Assembly: GCF_024494385.1 (NCBI RefSeq)
Contig: NZ_JAEVLT010000010.1
Coordinates: forward strand, 1 to 64,000
Source of the DNA: Bacillus sp. EB600
GTDB taxonomy: Bacteria > Bacillota > Bacilli > Bacillales > Cytobacillaceae
Length of the DNA: 64,000 bases
Direction of reading: 5' to 3'
Shown here: one piece after another, positions 46,860 through 56,708 of the stretch
Numbering within the stretch: position 1 is the stretch's first letter
Layout: the number at the start of each line of letters is the position of its first letter
Made by a program: the position numbers and the translations under genes
The notes under the pieces: model-generated
Seen by the model: the letters and a program-made list of their open reading frames with translations, nothing else
What the model was told of the DNA's origin: nothing
The model's database searches: none

Positions 46860-46890
46860 AAAAGCCCTTGCGTAGCAAGGGCTTTTTCTG
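46860..46890 (+). terminator. displaced tRNA-Arg terminator
   Basis: AAAAGCCCTTG and CAAGGGCTTTTT flank CGTAG three nt after the attR core, so this is the original terminator of tRNA-Arg, now 5.4 kb away from it. Confidence 0.85.
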
Positions 46891-47059
46891 TTTTTACTGT
46901 TATAGGTATTAACTAAGGTTCCAAAGTATTTTATTACTCCTGAAGACAGGTGCATCTTACGAGAAATGGAGTCAAGCGTATGCTTAAAACCACCTTTTTG
47001 ATGATAAAAAAGATCGTCTTCTTTTTACGATTCTATTCAAAAAAATTACTTTTTTCTTT

Positions 47060-47683
47060 TTATTCCTTACGGCCCGCAGCTTTTTCTTTTGCGGCTTGAG
47101 AAACTTGTTGTCCATGGTTGTTTGTCGTTGTAGTTGTTGTCGTTGGCGCAGTCGCAGCAGCAGATTTCGTGCTTGAAGCTCCTGTTGAAGTACTATTCGA
47201 CTTTGACGTAGTGCTCGTTGTAACCGCTATTTTCATTGCAGGCGCCGGGTTCGTTACAGGTACAATACCAGTAGCAGGTGCTGTGTTCGTTATAGGCGCA
47301 ATGCTATTTACAGGTGCTGTATTGGTTGCAGTCGCTGTTGTATTGACAGTCGGTGACGCAGTACGAATGGTAGTCGTATTCTTTTCATTCACGTTTATGT
47401 CCTGATTACTCTTATTTTCATTTTTGGAAACCGCTTGCGGAGCTGAATGATTATCAGGTAGAGTGGTTTGCACGTCTTTTACATCTGTTGTTGGTGTTTG
47501 ATCTTTCACTATTTTTTCTGCTTGGTTACTGCCATTTGCCGTTTTGTGATGTCCGGAATTGATAAAAGTATTTCCTTGTGTTGATAGCATACTAGAATGA
47601 TCGGCTAATAAGGCGTTGGTGACAGAAAATGTAATGGATCCCACTAACACCATAGAAAGGGCTCCTTTAGTAAGTTTGTTCAT
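47060..47683 (-). CDS. secreted low-complexity protein
   Basis: About 207 residues from ATG 47683 (MNKLTKGALSMVLVGSITFS), just after GAGGGG. A signal peptide of ~27 residues ends near NALLA. The mature part is low complexity: a polar Asn/Gln/Lys stretch, a PITNTAPATGIVPVTNPAP-type repeat region, then Ser/Thr-rich runs and a charged GQQVSQAAKEKAAGRKE end. No enzymatic domain; a cell-surface or spacer protein. Such low-complexity genes are often variable. Confidence 0.6.
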   Translation of the reverse strand: MNKLTKGALSMVLVGSITFSVTNALLADHSSMLSTQGNTFINSGHHKTANGSNQAEKIVKDQTPTTDVKDVQTTLPDNHSAPQAVSKNENKSNQDINVNEKNTTTIRTASPTVNTTATATNTAPVNSIAPITNTAPATGIVPVTNPAPAMKIAVTTSTTSKSNSTSTGASSTKSAAATAPTTTTTTTNNHGQQVSQAAKEKAAGRKE

Positions 47684-47719
47684 GTTTTTCCCCTCGTGTC
47701 TTTTTGTGCTCGATCGCAA

Positions 47720-48183
47720 TACAAGTATTCGTCCAACCCTATGTTGTTTATGGGGGTATTATGTCACTATGTGTAATTAGGCCGTATGATTGCAATGATT
47801 GCCCTCAATTGATTTGTCTCCAAAAGGATTAGGAGACTTATTCCGGCTTTTCTTCTTTAAGAAGAAAAGAAGTTTTTCGTACTGATCAATCAAAAGTGAT
47901 TTAAGACTAATAAAAACCAAAAATATACTCCAGTACCATTAAAAAATTAACAACATTTTCACCCTACCCCCAAAATTCTAAAATGACTTCCTAACCTTTT
48001 GTTGTTATTCATTTTTTGTCGAAAAAACATCTGTACGCTGATGCAGACGTTCAGGATCCACTGATCGGTTAACCGCGCCTGTTACCGAAATGTAATGTTT
48101 TTAGAGATTTTAATGGTATAAAATCAATCTATTAAGTTATAATTATACATTTTTCGACACTACATCTATAGGGAGGGATCATA
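47720..48183. other. upstream region of the large GT2 fusion gene
   Basis: 464 bp, divergent. GGGAGGGATC at 48171-48180 is the RBS of the next gene. No further gene or clear operator. Confidence 0.35.
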
Positions 48184-51100
48184 GTGAATCGAGTTTTTAA
48201 ATGGATTGTTAGATCATTGTTTGCACCTGTCACGGGAAGTGGAGGAGCGGTTGCGAGTACACTTGGTTTTTTCCTGGGCTTTTTACCTTTATATAGTTTA
48301 AGAATCCCATTAATGCTTGTTTTTTCACTTTTGTTTCGTCTTAATATTGTCGCTTTATTCCTTGGAACGTTGTTTACGATTTTTATTCCTATCATTCATC
48401 AATTACCATTCCTGAAGTTACATGTATTGGAAAGATACTTTCCAATACATGCTAGTATTAATAACTGGTCATTTTCTACCCTCAAACATAAAGTACCATT
48501 TTCAACAGGGGTCCTGGGAGGCTTAATCGGTCTTGTCTGCTATTTTTTCTTCTACTGGGTTTATAATTTAGGACTAAAAAAAAGGGAGCGGAATCAAGAA
48601 CATGTTTTTCTTGATCCCACAAAAAGACGCTGGTCGGTTATTAAACGGATGAGTTTAGGCTTTCTAGTGTTCTTTGTTTTAGTATCGACTATTTTTATTG
48701 AAAGCCTTATTACTAACCCGGTATTTCCTAACCTGCAATTGAATAAAAGCGCAGCATCGAGTGGGATTGTACCGATTAATCAAAGTTTCAGTGATGCTCA
48801 ACTTGCATCACAGCTTCAAAAAACGGAGCCTTCCCCTGTTGTTCAAAAAAATCTATTGAACAAAAATCAAGTTTCGGATAAACAAGAAGTTTATGGCTTT
48901 TACGTCAATTGGGACCCAAACAGTAAAACTTCTTTTAAAAAAAATATCAATTCAATTACAACCTTAATACCGGAGTGGCTGCAGCTTACTCCTGACCTTA
49001 CCTTTAAAACCAGCACTGCCTCTGCTATTTCTACAGAGGCAAAAGCACGTCATATCAAGGTTCTCCCATTAGTTAATAATTTCATTAATAATAAATGGGA
49101 TGGAGATACTCTTCACCGGTTATTTACTACTCCCGGAGCGGAAGATCTTTTTATTAAAAATTTGTTGGCTTATGTGAGAACAAATGACTTTGCCGGTATC
49201 AACATTGACTTTGAAGAAATCAATGAGAATGATAAGGCTAATTTTACTCGATTTATGGATAAGGTATCAGAGCAATTTCATCAACATGGTCTTATGGTAA
49301 CAATGGATGTTCCGCCAAAGAACAATAGTTATGACTATGCTTCATTAGCAGCTGAAGTTGACCGGATGATTGTCATGCTATATGACCAGCATACCGCCCT
49401 GAATGCTCCGGGACCTTTAGCTACATCTGATTGGGTAAAAGAGAGCTTAAACCAGCTCAATATTCCATCCCAGAAATTGATTGTAAGTTTGGGAAGCTAC
49501 GGTTACGACTGGGAAGAAAACTCCAATCAGCCCGCAGATACGATGACGTTCGGGGATATAATGAATCTTGGAATTGGTACAAACCTGCAAATCCATTGGA
49601 ATAGACAAGCCGGCAACCCTTATCTTCGTTACAAATTAAACGGAGAGAACCATATTGTTTGGTTTTTAGATGCTGCTACATTTTATAATCAAATGAAACT
49701 GGCGGTAAACAGCGGTTCAAAAGGAATCGCAATTTGGCGTCTCGGTTCTGAAGATCCTTCTATCTGGAATTACATGAATAAACCGAAGGAAATACAAAAT
49801 CCATCCAATGCCCTTAAAACCATAGTCAGTCCTGAGCCTGTTCACTATACAGGTGCCGGCGAGATTTTAAAAATTGTTTCTTCATCTGAAAAAGGGAAAA
49901 GAACGATTCAAACCGATTCGGATGGAATTATTCAACAAGAAACCTATGCTGCATTACCAAAGCCTTTTGAGGTGGTCCGGTATGGCAAACCTAAACGTAA
50001 AGAAGTCGTGCTAACCTTTGATGACGGTCCGGATCCAACCTATACACCACAAATATTGGACATCCTAAACAAGAATCATATAAAAGGAACCTTCTTTATC
50101 GTTGGAGAGAATGCTGTACTGCATCCGGAACTGATTCAAAGGATGTATAAAGAAGGCCATGAAATAGGCAGCCATACCTTTACTCATCCCGATGTTGCAT
50201 CCACCACACCATTTCAAACGAAGATGGAGCTAAATACAAATCAGCGCTTATTTCAGGAAATTACGGGTCATTCGATGAACCTTTTCCGCCCGCCGTATGA
50301 AGCGGATGCAGAACCAAGCACTAGGAGTGAACTTCTTCCTGTTTTAAGGGCACAGGAAATGGGATATACAATGGTTGGGGAGCTAATTGACACCAACGAT
50401 TGGCAAAGACCTCCTAGTAGTAAAATTGTAAAACGCGTAATTGACCAACTTCCAAAAGGAAATGTCATCTTGCTCCACGATGCTGGCGGTGACCGCTCCA
50501 ACACTGTAAAAGCTTTGCCGATCATTATTAATGAGCTCAAAAAACGCGGCTATACCTTTACCACCGCTGCTCATCTTATTGGAAAAAAAGATAGTCAGGT
50601 TATGCCTCCTGCTGTTCAGGATAGCCCTTATTTAATCTATGACAAGGCTGTATTTAAAGTCATGCAATGCTGGCGATTAGGATTAAGCGTCCTGTTTTAC
50701 TCAGCAATCATTTTAGGAATTCTTCGCCTGATTATCTTCTTTTTTCTTTCCCGAAAACAGGTAAAGGCTTATAAAGAGACCAAGATTGACCCTGAGTTTA
50801 CACCTTTTGTAAGTGTTGTTATTGCGGCCTATAACGAGGAAAAAGTAATTGGGAAAACGATTGATTCTATTTTAGCCAGCGATTACCAAGCTTTTGAGGT
50901 GCTGGTTATCGACGATGGATCAAAGGATGATACTGCTGATGTTGTTCAAAAAACTTATGCAGACCATTCCTTAGTCAGATTACTAAAAAAAACCAATGGA
51001 GGAAAATCTTCCGCTGTTAATCTTGGTTTTAAAGAAGCAAAAGGGGAAATTGCGGTTGCTCTTGACGCTGATACACTCATTGCTGATAATGCCATCTCAC

Positions 51101-51900
51101 TGCTTGTTAACCATTTTAAAAATGAAAATGTTGCTGCTGTTTCAGGTAATGTTAAGGTCGGCAATAAAGGGAACCTCCTGACAAACTGGCAGCATATCGA
51201 ATATGTGACAGGCTTTAACCTAGAGAGAAGGGCCTTTGCCGCTCTCAATTGCATTACGGTTGTACCGGGTGCGATCGGTGCATGGAGAAAGACGGCCGTA
51301 GAAGATGCAGGATACTTTAAAGAAGATACACTGGCAGAAGATACCGATATCACTCTTACCCTTTTACGCCAAGGGAAAAAGATTGAATTTGAAGAAAAGG
51401 CTTATGCCTTTACAGAAGTGCCGGAAGATATTAAAGGTTTGGCAAAACAGCGTTACAGATGGGTTTATGGTACCCTGCAATGCTTATGGAAACATCGGGA
51501 GGCTTTATTCAATAAAAAACATAAATCATTAGGATATATCGGCCTTCCAAACATGTGGCTTTTCCAATATATTTATCAAACAATATCACCTCTTGCAGAT
51601 ATCTTGTTCATTATGGCCCTTTTTGGCGAGCATCCCGGAAAAGCATCCATTGGCTTTATCCTGTTTTACTTGCTGGATTTCGCTTCTTCTCTATATGCGT
51701 TTCGATTAGAGAACGAAAGTCCTAAACCACTTGGTTCCTTGTTCCTGCAGCGAATTTTGTACAAGCAGCTTATGACTTATGTCGTGATAAAATCCATCTT
51801 TTCGGCAATAAAGGGAGTAACCGTTGGTTGGAATAAACTAAAACGAAAAGGTAATGTAACCCAGGAAACTTATATCGCAAAGGTTAAGGAAAATATGTAA
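48184..51900 (+). CDS. DUF2062-GH18-polysaccharide deacetylase-GT2 fusion
   Basis: 1238 residues from a GTG after GGGAGGG. Order: DUF2062-like membrane domain with several helices (~1-135), a further helix (~155-175), a GH18 domain (~235-545) starting EVYGFYVNWDP and with catalytic DFEE near 343, a NodB deacetylase domain (~605-790) with VVLTFDDGPDPT, HTFTHP and LLHDAGG, a membrane helix (~830-855), and a GT2 processive glycosyltransferase (~875-1110) with VVIAAYNEE, LDADT, EDTD and QRYRW, followed by C-terminal helices. GT2 and NodB domains of this kind make and deacetylate beta-1,6-GlcNAc-type exopolysaccharide (PgaC/PgaB). The GH18 part may trim it. Monocistronic. Confidence 0.9.
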   Translation: MNRVFKWIVRSLFAPVTGSGGAVASTLGFFLGFLPLYSLRIPLMLVFSLLFRLNIVALFLGTLFTIFIPIIHQLPFLKLHVLERYFPIHASINNWSFSTLKHKVPFSTGVLGGLIGLVCYFFFYWVYNLGLKKRERNQEHVFLDPTKRRWSVIKRMSLGFLVFFVLVSTIFIESLITNPVFPNLQLNKSAASSGIVPINQSFSDAQLASQLQKTEPSPVVQKNLLNKNQVSDKQEVYGFYVNWDPNSKTSFKKNINSITTLIPEWLQLTPDLTFKTSTASAISTEAKARHIKVLPLVNNFINNKWDGDTLHRLFTTPGAEDLFIKNLLAYVRTNDFAGINIDFEEINENDKANFTRFMDKVSEQFHQHGLMVTMDVPPKNNSYDYASLAAEVDRMIVMLYDQHTALNAPGPLATSDWVKESLNQLNIPSQKLIVSLGSYGYDWEENSNQPADTMTFGDIMNLGIGTNLQIHWNRQAGNPYLRYKLNGENHIVWFLDAATFYNQMKLAVNSGSKGIAIWRLGSEDPSIWNYMNKPKEIQNPSNALKTIVSPEPVHYTGAGEILKIVSSSEKGKRTIQTDSDGIIQQETYAALPKPFEVVRYGKPKRKEVVLTFDDGPDPTYTPQILDILNKNHIKGTFFIVGENAVLHPELIQRMYKEGHEIGSHTFTHPDVASTTPFQTKMELNTNQRLFQEITGHSMNLFRPPYEADAEPSTRSELLPVLRAQEMGYTMVGELIDTNDWQRPPSSKIVKRVIDQLPKGNVILLHDAGGDRSNTVKALPIIINELKKRGYTFTTAAHLIGKKDSQVMPPAVQDSPYLIYDKAVFKVMQCWRLGLSVLFYSAIILGILRLIIFFFLSRKQVKAYKETKIDPEFTPFVSVVIAAYNEEKVIGKTIDSILASDYQAFEVLVIDDGSKDDTADVVQKTYADHSLVRLLKKTNGGKSSAVNLGFKEAKGEIAVALDADTLIADNAISLLVNHFKNENVAAVSGNVKVGNKGNLLTNWQHIEYVTGFNLERRAFAALNCITVVPGAIGAWRKTAVEDAGYFKEDTLAEDTDITLTLLRQGKKIEFEEKAYAFTEVPEDIKGLAKQRYRWVYGTLQCLWKHREALFNKKHKSLGYIGLPNMWLFQYIYQTISPLADILFIMALFGEHPGKASIGFILFYLLDFASSLYAFRLENESPKPLGSLFLQRILYKQLMTYVVIKSIFSAIKGVTVGWNKLKRKGNVTQETYIAKVKENM

Positions 51901-51911
51901 TGGAATATCCG

Positions 51912-51946
51912 CACAAGTCTTTCCCATTTGGGGAAGGCCTTTTTTA
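51912..51946 (+). terminator. terminator after the fusion gene
   Basis: GTCTTTCCC and GGGAAGGCC with a short loop, followed by TTTTTTAT. Confidence 0.7.
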
Positions 51947-52140
51947 TATTGATTTATAAGTGCTTTACCTACGGGCGAAAAAGCATTACGTATATGATGC
52001 TCATGTCCATGTTGAACCACATTAACTCCAATTAAAACTTCAAATCATTTTATTAGAATCAGCCCGAAACTAGCCCTCAAATTATAAATCTGAGGGCAAA
52101 AGAATGGAATACTTTATTGCTAGTAAGGACCTATATTAAC

Positions 52141-52959
52141 TTAGTCTTTATCAATTACAACATTTTGTGCACGATTGGATAGATCACTTAAAATTGATAG
52201 GAATTTATTCGCCTCACGAGTAACATGATCAGCAAGAAGGGGATTAATCACGCTTAATATTTTACATTGTTCGATTAAATCTCGCGCATCTCGTTTAAAG
52301 TTACGAAGATCAGTGGTAGCTCTTTGAGCATCTTCAGTAAAGCGCGTTAGTACATTGAAGAAGGAAGGTTCCGTTTGTTTGACCATTGATTCTAAATCCC
52401 GGGCCTGTGCTAATAATTGATCAAACTCATCTGAAAAAGTACTTGCAACGGTAATCAGTTTCCGTTCTGATTGGTCAAGTAATGAAGCAATAAACTTACT
52501 GTGATCGGCCATAATTCGAAGCCAAAAGACATTTTCATCAACGATTCGATCTGCAAGAGGTTCACGCCTTCCTTCGTTCAGCCCCCTCAAAGTTTCAACA
52601 AAATACCCGGCTTCACGTGCAATGTGATCAATTAAAAGTGGAAAATTAAATCCTCCAATTTTACATTGGATAATTAATAATAAAACCTTAGATTTAAACT
52701 CTCGAAAACTCCGTGCAAGTAAAATACTCTCTTCATTAAATTTTAATACCACATCAGGGTCGCGACGTAATTTGGCAACTTCCATTAACCGTTTATCAAA
52801 TGCAGCGAAAAACTGATCTGCCTGTCTGATCAAATTTTTATCATTTCTGTCAAAGCCCTGTGACATAAACAATGCGTGTTCCTTCATGATACGCAGCCAG
52901 AAAAGATTCTCATTAATTGACTCTGTAACAAAATCCATCTCTGTTAATTCTTCTCCCAC
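52141..52959 (-). CDS. DUF2935 protein with two repeat domains
   Basis: 272 residues made of two DUF2935 repeats: ENLFWLRIMKEHALFM (~14-29) and ENVFWLRIMADHSKFI (~145-160), each followed by long helices and a LIDHIAREAGYF or LADHVTREANKF segment. The repeated helical bundles with conserved E, H and D residues resemble metal-binding four-helix proteins. Function unknown; common in Bacillus. Confidence 0.9.
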   Translation of the reverse strand: MGEELTEMDFVTESINENLFWLRIMKEHALFMSQGFDRNDKNLIRQADQFFAAFDKRLMEVAKLRRDPDVVLKFNEESILLARSFREFKSKVLLLIIQCKIGGFNFPLLIDHIAREAGYFVETLRGLNEGRREPLADRIVDENVFWLRIMADHSKFIASLLDQSERKLITVASTFSDEFDQLLAQARDLESMVKQTEPSFFNVLTRFTEDAQRATTDLRNFKRDARDLIEQCKILSVINPLLADHVTREANKFLSILSDLSNRAQNVVIDKD

Positions 52960-53255
52960 CCATGTACCCCTCTCTTTTTCTAAATTTAGGCGTTATCCCA
53001 AAGCCTGTAGTTTTATATATGTCATAGCTTCACAGAATGGTACTAGCCATTAACTATCCTATTATCCGGGACAGGTAAATAGAACCTCTTTTGCTCACTA
53101 CTTCCCAATTACTTGGATAATCATAAAGAATGATTGAACTGTCATGATTGTTAGTCATTTTAATTGGGCATCATTCCAAAGTAAATCCGGTAACAGCTGA
53201 TATGCGTAAACATACTATGAAATGCCAACATCTAATTGAAAGGGGCAAATTGTTT

Positions 53256-53495
53256 ATGAATCAGTCATTCCCTATTTTTTGCTATACATTTGCTCGTAAT
53301 TGTCCGGAACCTGATACCAGTATTAATTTAGAAGATTTTATTGGTAGTTCTGCAAAAATTACTAAACTTGAGAATGTACTTGGAGAACAGCTACGTGATG
53401 AATTGAAACGCCTTGGAGGTAATAAACCTTTACCGGCTATACGTAAATCTAAAAAACGGCCGTCAATTGAATGTCGAATTTTAAGCTATAAGTAA
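53256..53495 (+). CDS. uncharacterised small protein
   Basis: 79 residues from ATG 53256 (MNQSFPIFCYTFARNCPEPD), after AAAGGGG at 10 nt; a longer frame from 53148 lacks an RBS. Two cysteines near the start, then a basic C-terminus (RKSKKRPSIECRILSYK). Unknown family. Confidence 0.45.
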   Translation: MNQSFPIFCYTFARNCPEPDTSINLEDFIGSSAKITKLENVLGEQLRDELKRLGGNKPLPAIRKSKKRPSIECRILSYK

Positions 53496-53550
53496 TTATT
53501 CAAGATGAAAAAAGAATTGAAGTTTTAGGAGGATATTCGTTTATGAAGAA

Positions 53551-53596
53551 AAACCCTGATTTTTCCTTCTAGGAAGTAATCAGGGTTTTCTTAATT
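53551..53596. terminator. bidirectional terminator downstream of ilvH
   Basis: AACCCTGATT and AATCAGGGTT, with inner TTCC and GGAA, form a strong hairpin with A and T tracts on both sides, ending ilvBH. Confidence 0.85.
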
Positions 53597-53644
53597 CTTA
53601 AGTTATTAAAATTGGATTTTTTCATTAATTTCCTAGGTTCAATT

Positions 53645-54127
53645 TCACTTCTCCATTGCCATTACTCCAGTACGCGACAATTGACATATGCCATAGGGAA
53701 TAAACTGGTTTACAGTTGCGTTAATCTTTTCTGAATCACCCACTGCCTGGATAATCATCGTTTTTGTGCCGATGTCTAATACTGTTGCCTGAATTTTTTT
53801 GACAAGATTAGTCATCTCTTCAAACATACTTGGCTCCACGTTAATTTTCAAAAGCGCTAATTCACGCGTAACTGTTTCTTGAGGACTTAGAAGTGTTGCT
53901 TCGTAAACGTCAATTAATTTCAATAGTTGATTTACCATCTGATCCACTTGGCTGTTGTCACAGGTTGTAACAATAACAATTCGTGATAATCCAGCTTCTT
54001 CTGAGGCTCCAACCGTAATACTTTCCATATTATATCCCCGCCTGGTAAAAAGACTTGTTATTCTCTGCATTACCCCCGGGTGATCTTTTACTAACAGCGA
54101 AATTGTTTTTTGATTTTCCATGACCAT
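53645..54127 (-). CDS. ilvH: acetolactate synthase small subunit
   Basis: 160 residues (158 if it begins at the Met at 54121). The ACT domain (SLLVKDHPGVMQRITSLFTRRGYNMES, residues ~6-32) binds the feedback amino acid; the C-terminal domain activates the large subunit. Its ATG overlaps the ilvB stop (TAATG), so translation is coupled. ilvC and leu genes, which usually follow, are absent: a terminator comes next. Confidence 0.95.
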   Translation of the reverse strand: MVMENQKTISLLVKDHPGVMQRITSLFTRRGYNMESITVGASEEAGLSRIVIVTTCDNSQVDQMVNQLLKLIDVYEATLLSPQETVTRELALLKINVEPSMFEEMTNLVKKIQATVLDIGTKTMIIQAVGDSEKINATVNQFIPYGICQLSRTGVMAMEK

Positions 54128-55863
54128 TATTCCTCCATCTTCATTTCACTAAGGGATTTACCCTGTAATACCATTGGTAGGACTGTCTCACTTTTCGGTA
54201 CAACAAAATCAATTACTACAGGACCCTGTGTCTCTAACGCTTCTTTCCATACAAGCTCAGCTTCTTCTTTTGTTTGTGCTCTAAGCCCTTTTACTCCATA
54301 CGCTTTAGCCAATTGAACAAAGTCTGGACTTCCTGATAAATCTATGTGACTATATCGCTCTTCGTGTACAAATTCCTGCCATTGCCGGACCATACCCAAT
54401 ACCTGATTATTAATAATCACCACTTTTACAGGGATGTTATGAATTGCACAAATGGCTAATTCCTGGGCACACATTTGCATGCCGCCATCACCATTGATGG
54501 AGATGACCAAGCGGTCTGGATTTCCCATTTGCGCTCCGATGGCGGAAGGTAATCCAAACCCCATCGTCCCCAATCCCCCTGAAGTTATTAAAGATCGAGG
54601 ATGATTAAACTGGTAGAATTGGGCTGCCCACATTTGATGCTGCCCTACATCGGTGGTGATAATTGCTTCACCTTTGGTCGTTTGGTGAATCATTTCGATC
54701 ACATATTGCGGCTTTAGCACTTGCTCTTCATCCTGATACTTCAAAGGAAACTTCAGTTTGTTTTCCTTAATTTGCGAAATCCATGCTTCCGATTGAGCAG
54801 GCTTGGCTATTTCATTCGCCATTCCAAGTACGGACTTTATATCACCAACACAAGGGATATGGGTCTTAACGTTTTTTCCAATTTCAGCAGGATCAATATC
54901 GATATGGGCAATCTTTGCATGGGGTGCAAATCCCTCCAAATTCATCGTAACCCGATCATCAAAACGGGCACCGATACTAATCAACAAATCACTATTTTGT
55001 ATCGCTGTATTCGCGGTATACGTCCCATGCATTCCCGGCATTCCCATCCATAATTGATGGGCACTTGGGAATCCATCTAATCCCAAAAGCGTAGTCGTAA
55101 CAGGGATTTGTGTCTTATTGACAAATTCCAAGAGCTCCTCGTGTGCTCCCGAATGAACAACACCTGCTCCTGCCAATATTACAGGACGTTTTGCCTCCGA
55201 GATGGCTTTTACTAATTTTTCAACTTGTCGTTTGTCAGGTGATTTATTCGGTTTATAACCACGGAGTTGAATCTCCTCCGGATAGGTAAAGGTTGTTTTA
55301 TTAGATGATACATCCTTTGGGATGTCAATCAGTACAGGACCTTTTCTACCGGTGGATGCTATAAAAAATGCCTCATGAATAATCCTTGGCAAATCCTCAA
55401 CATTCCGAACTTGATAGCTGTGCTTTGTAATGGGCATCGTTATACCCATAATATCTGCCTCCTGAAAAGCATCCGAACCAATTAAAGATGTAGCAACGTT
55501 ACCAGTAATAATAACAAGTGGAACGGAATCCATATAAGCCGTGGCAATTCCCGTAACAAGATTTGTTGCTCCTGGACCCGATGTAGCTATACAAACACCC
55601 ACCTTGCCTGTTGACCTTGCATAGCCATCCGCTGCATGGATCGCTCCCTGCTCATGGCGTGTTAAAACATGTTTAAAATCCTTGTTCCCATACATGGCAT
55701 CATAAATGTATAATACAGCCCCACCCGGATAACCGAAGACACAATCTACTCCTTCTAATAGCAAGGAACGAAGCAAAATTTCTGAACCTGACAGGTAATC
55801 AGGCTTTAATAATTTTTCTCGTAGATTTCCCTGAGATAAAACTGTTGTACTTTGAGTATCCAT
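54127..55863 (-). CDS. ilvB: acetolactate synthase large subunit
   Basis: 578 residues. Thiamine diphosphate glutamate in [14 protein letters not shown], the FAD domain ([13 protein letters not shown]) and the metal motif [32 protein letters not shown] (in part) identify acetohydroxyacid synthase, the first step of branched-chain amino acid synthesis. The C-terminal SDRNA... region is normal in length. Expression is expected to be controlled by the two T-box leaders upstream. Confidence 0.96.
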   Translation of the reverse strand: MDTQSTTVLSQGNLREKLLKPDYLSGSEILLRSLLLEGVDCVFGYPGGAVLYIYDAMYGNKDFKHVLTRHEQGAIHAADGYARSTGKVGVCIATSGPGATNLVTGIATAYMDSVPLVIITGNVATSLIGSDAFQEADIMGITMPITKHSYQVRNVEDLPRIIHEAFFIASTGRKGPVLIDIPKDVSSNKTTFTYPEEIQLRGYKPNKSPDKRQVEKLVKAISEAKRPVILAGAGVVHSGAHEELLEFVNKTQIPVTTTLLGLDGFPSAHQLWMGMPGMHGTYTANTAIQNSDLLISIGARFDDRVTMNLEGFAPHAKIAHIDIDPAEIGKNVKTHIPCVGDIKSVLGMANEIAKPAQSEAWISQIKENKLKFPLKYQDEEQVLKPQYVIEMIHQTTKGEAIITTDVGQHQMWAAQFYQFNHPRSLITSGGLGTMGFGLPSAIGAQMGNPDRLVISINGDGGMQMCAQELAICAIHNIPVKVVIINNQVLGMVRQWQEFVHEERYSHIDLSGSPDFVQLAKAYGVKGLRAQTKEEAELVWKEALETQGPVVIDFVVPKSETVLPMVLQGKSLSEMKMEE

Positions 55864-55911
55864 TCGTTATCCTCCTTCAAAAAATACATTCTTTAATTTA
55901 AATTTAAAAAA

Positions 55912-56215
55912 ACTCCTTCATCCCACCGCACGCAGTATGTGCGAATCGGGACGAAAGAGATTGCTTCCGTGGTACCACCCTGTTTTGTTACATGCCTCAC
56001 AGCATATAACCTCAGCAGGTCTCAAACTACTTGAAACCTTTAGCACAGTAACGTGTGCCATCCGGTTTTCCTTATTAGCGAGTTGTTTAACCACAATATT
56101 CAGGAAAACTGCTCAGAGGTGACTTCGAACCAGGGGTTATGGCAAAGGTTCCAGCAATTCCTTTGCTCTCTGTACATAAGTGCCCTGTATCTTGATCCTC
56201 GTCATAGCCTATCTT
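55912..56215 (-). ncRNA. T-box leader, ilvB-proximal copy
   Basis: Read on the minus strand: Stem I with GAGGAT, ATGTACAGAGAGC, an apical CAAAGG...CCTTTG, the specifier-loop region TTCGAAGTCACCTCTGAG, then the T-box sequence AGGGTGGTACCACGGAAG (55982-55965) and a terminator of CTCTTTCGTCCCGA with its inverse plus T7. Taking the codon after GAA and before ACC gives GTC (valine), consistent with TGGT pairing a discriminator A. Confidence 0.88.
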
Positions 56216-56256
56216 TTTTTCATTTTCTTAATTTAACCGTAATACATTGTTAGATA

Positions 56257-56560
56257 CAAAAAACCTCTTTCATCTCGACACACGCAGGAATTGCGTATGT
56301 CGGGACGAAAGAGGTTGACTTCCGTGGTACCACCCTGTTTTGTTATATGCCTCACAGCATATAACCTCAGCAGGTCTTTAACTATTTAAGACCTTTTGCA
56401 CAATAACGTGTGCTTATCGGTTTTCCCTACTAGCAAGGGTGTTTAATCCCTATTGTTCAGAAAAACAGCTCAGAGGTGACTCAAAACAATGGTTTATGGC
56501 AAAGGTTCCAGCAATTCCTTTGCTCTCTGTACATAAGAGCCCTGTTTCTTAATCCTCTTC
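56257..56560 (-). ncRNA. T-box leader, promoter-proximal copy
   Basis: A second, complete T-box of the same design, 80-90% identical to the next: Stem I from ~56560, TTTTGAGTCACCTCTGAG with specifier GTC, AGGGTGGTACCACGGAAG (56337-56320), and a long terminator hairpin (AACCTCTTTCGTCCCGACA and its inverse) with T6. Two in series mean transcription must pass two uncharged-tRNA checkpoints. Confidence 0.9.
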
Positions 56561-56588
56561 ATTGCTATATATTATCAACTTATTGCGA

Positions 56589-56617
56589 ATTTTATTATAA
56601 TTAAGAAAAAATGTCAA
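56589..56617 (-). promoter_or_regulatory. ilvBH promoter
   Basis: Minus-strand TTGACA (56617-56612), 17 nt, TAAAAT (56594-56589), placing the start about 25-30 nt before Stem I of the first T-box. Confidence 0.75.
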
Positions 56618-56708
56618 CAGTCTATTTAGCCTAAAGTGAAAAATGTTCAGCAAAATTTATACATTTTGGTGGTATTTCGTACATGACTTGATACAATCAT
56701 TTTTTACT

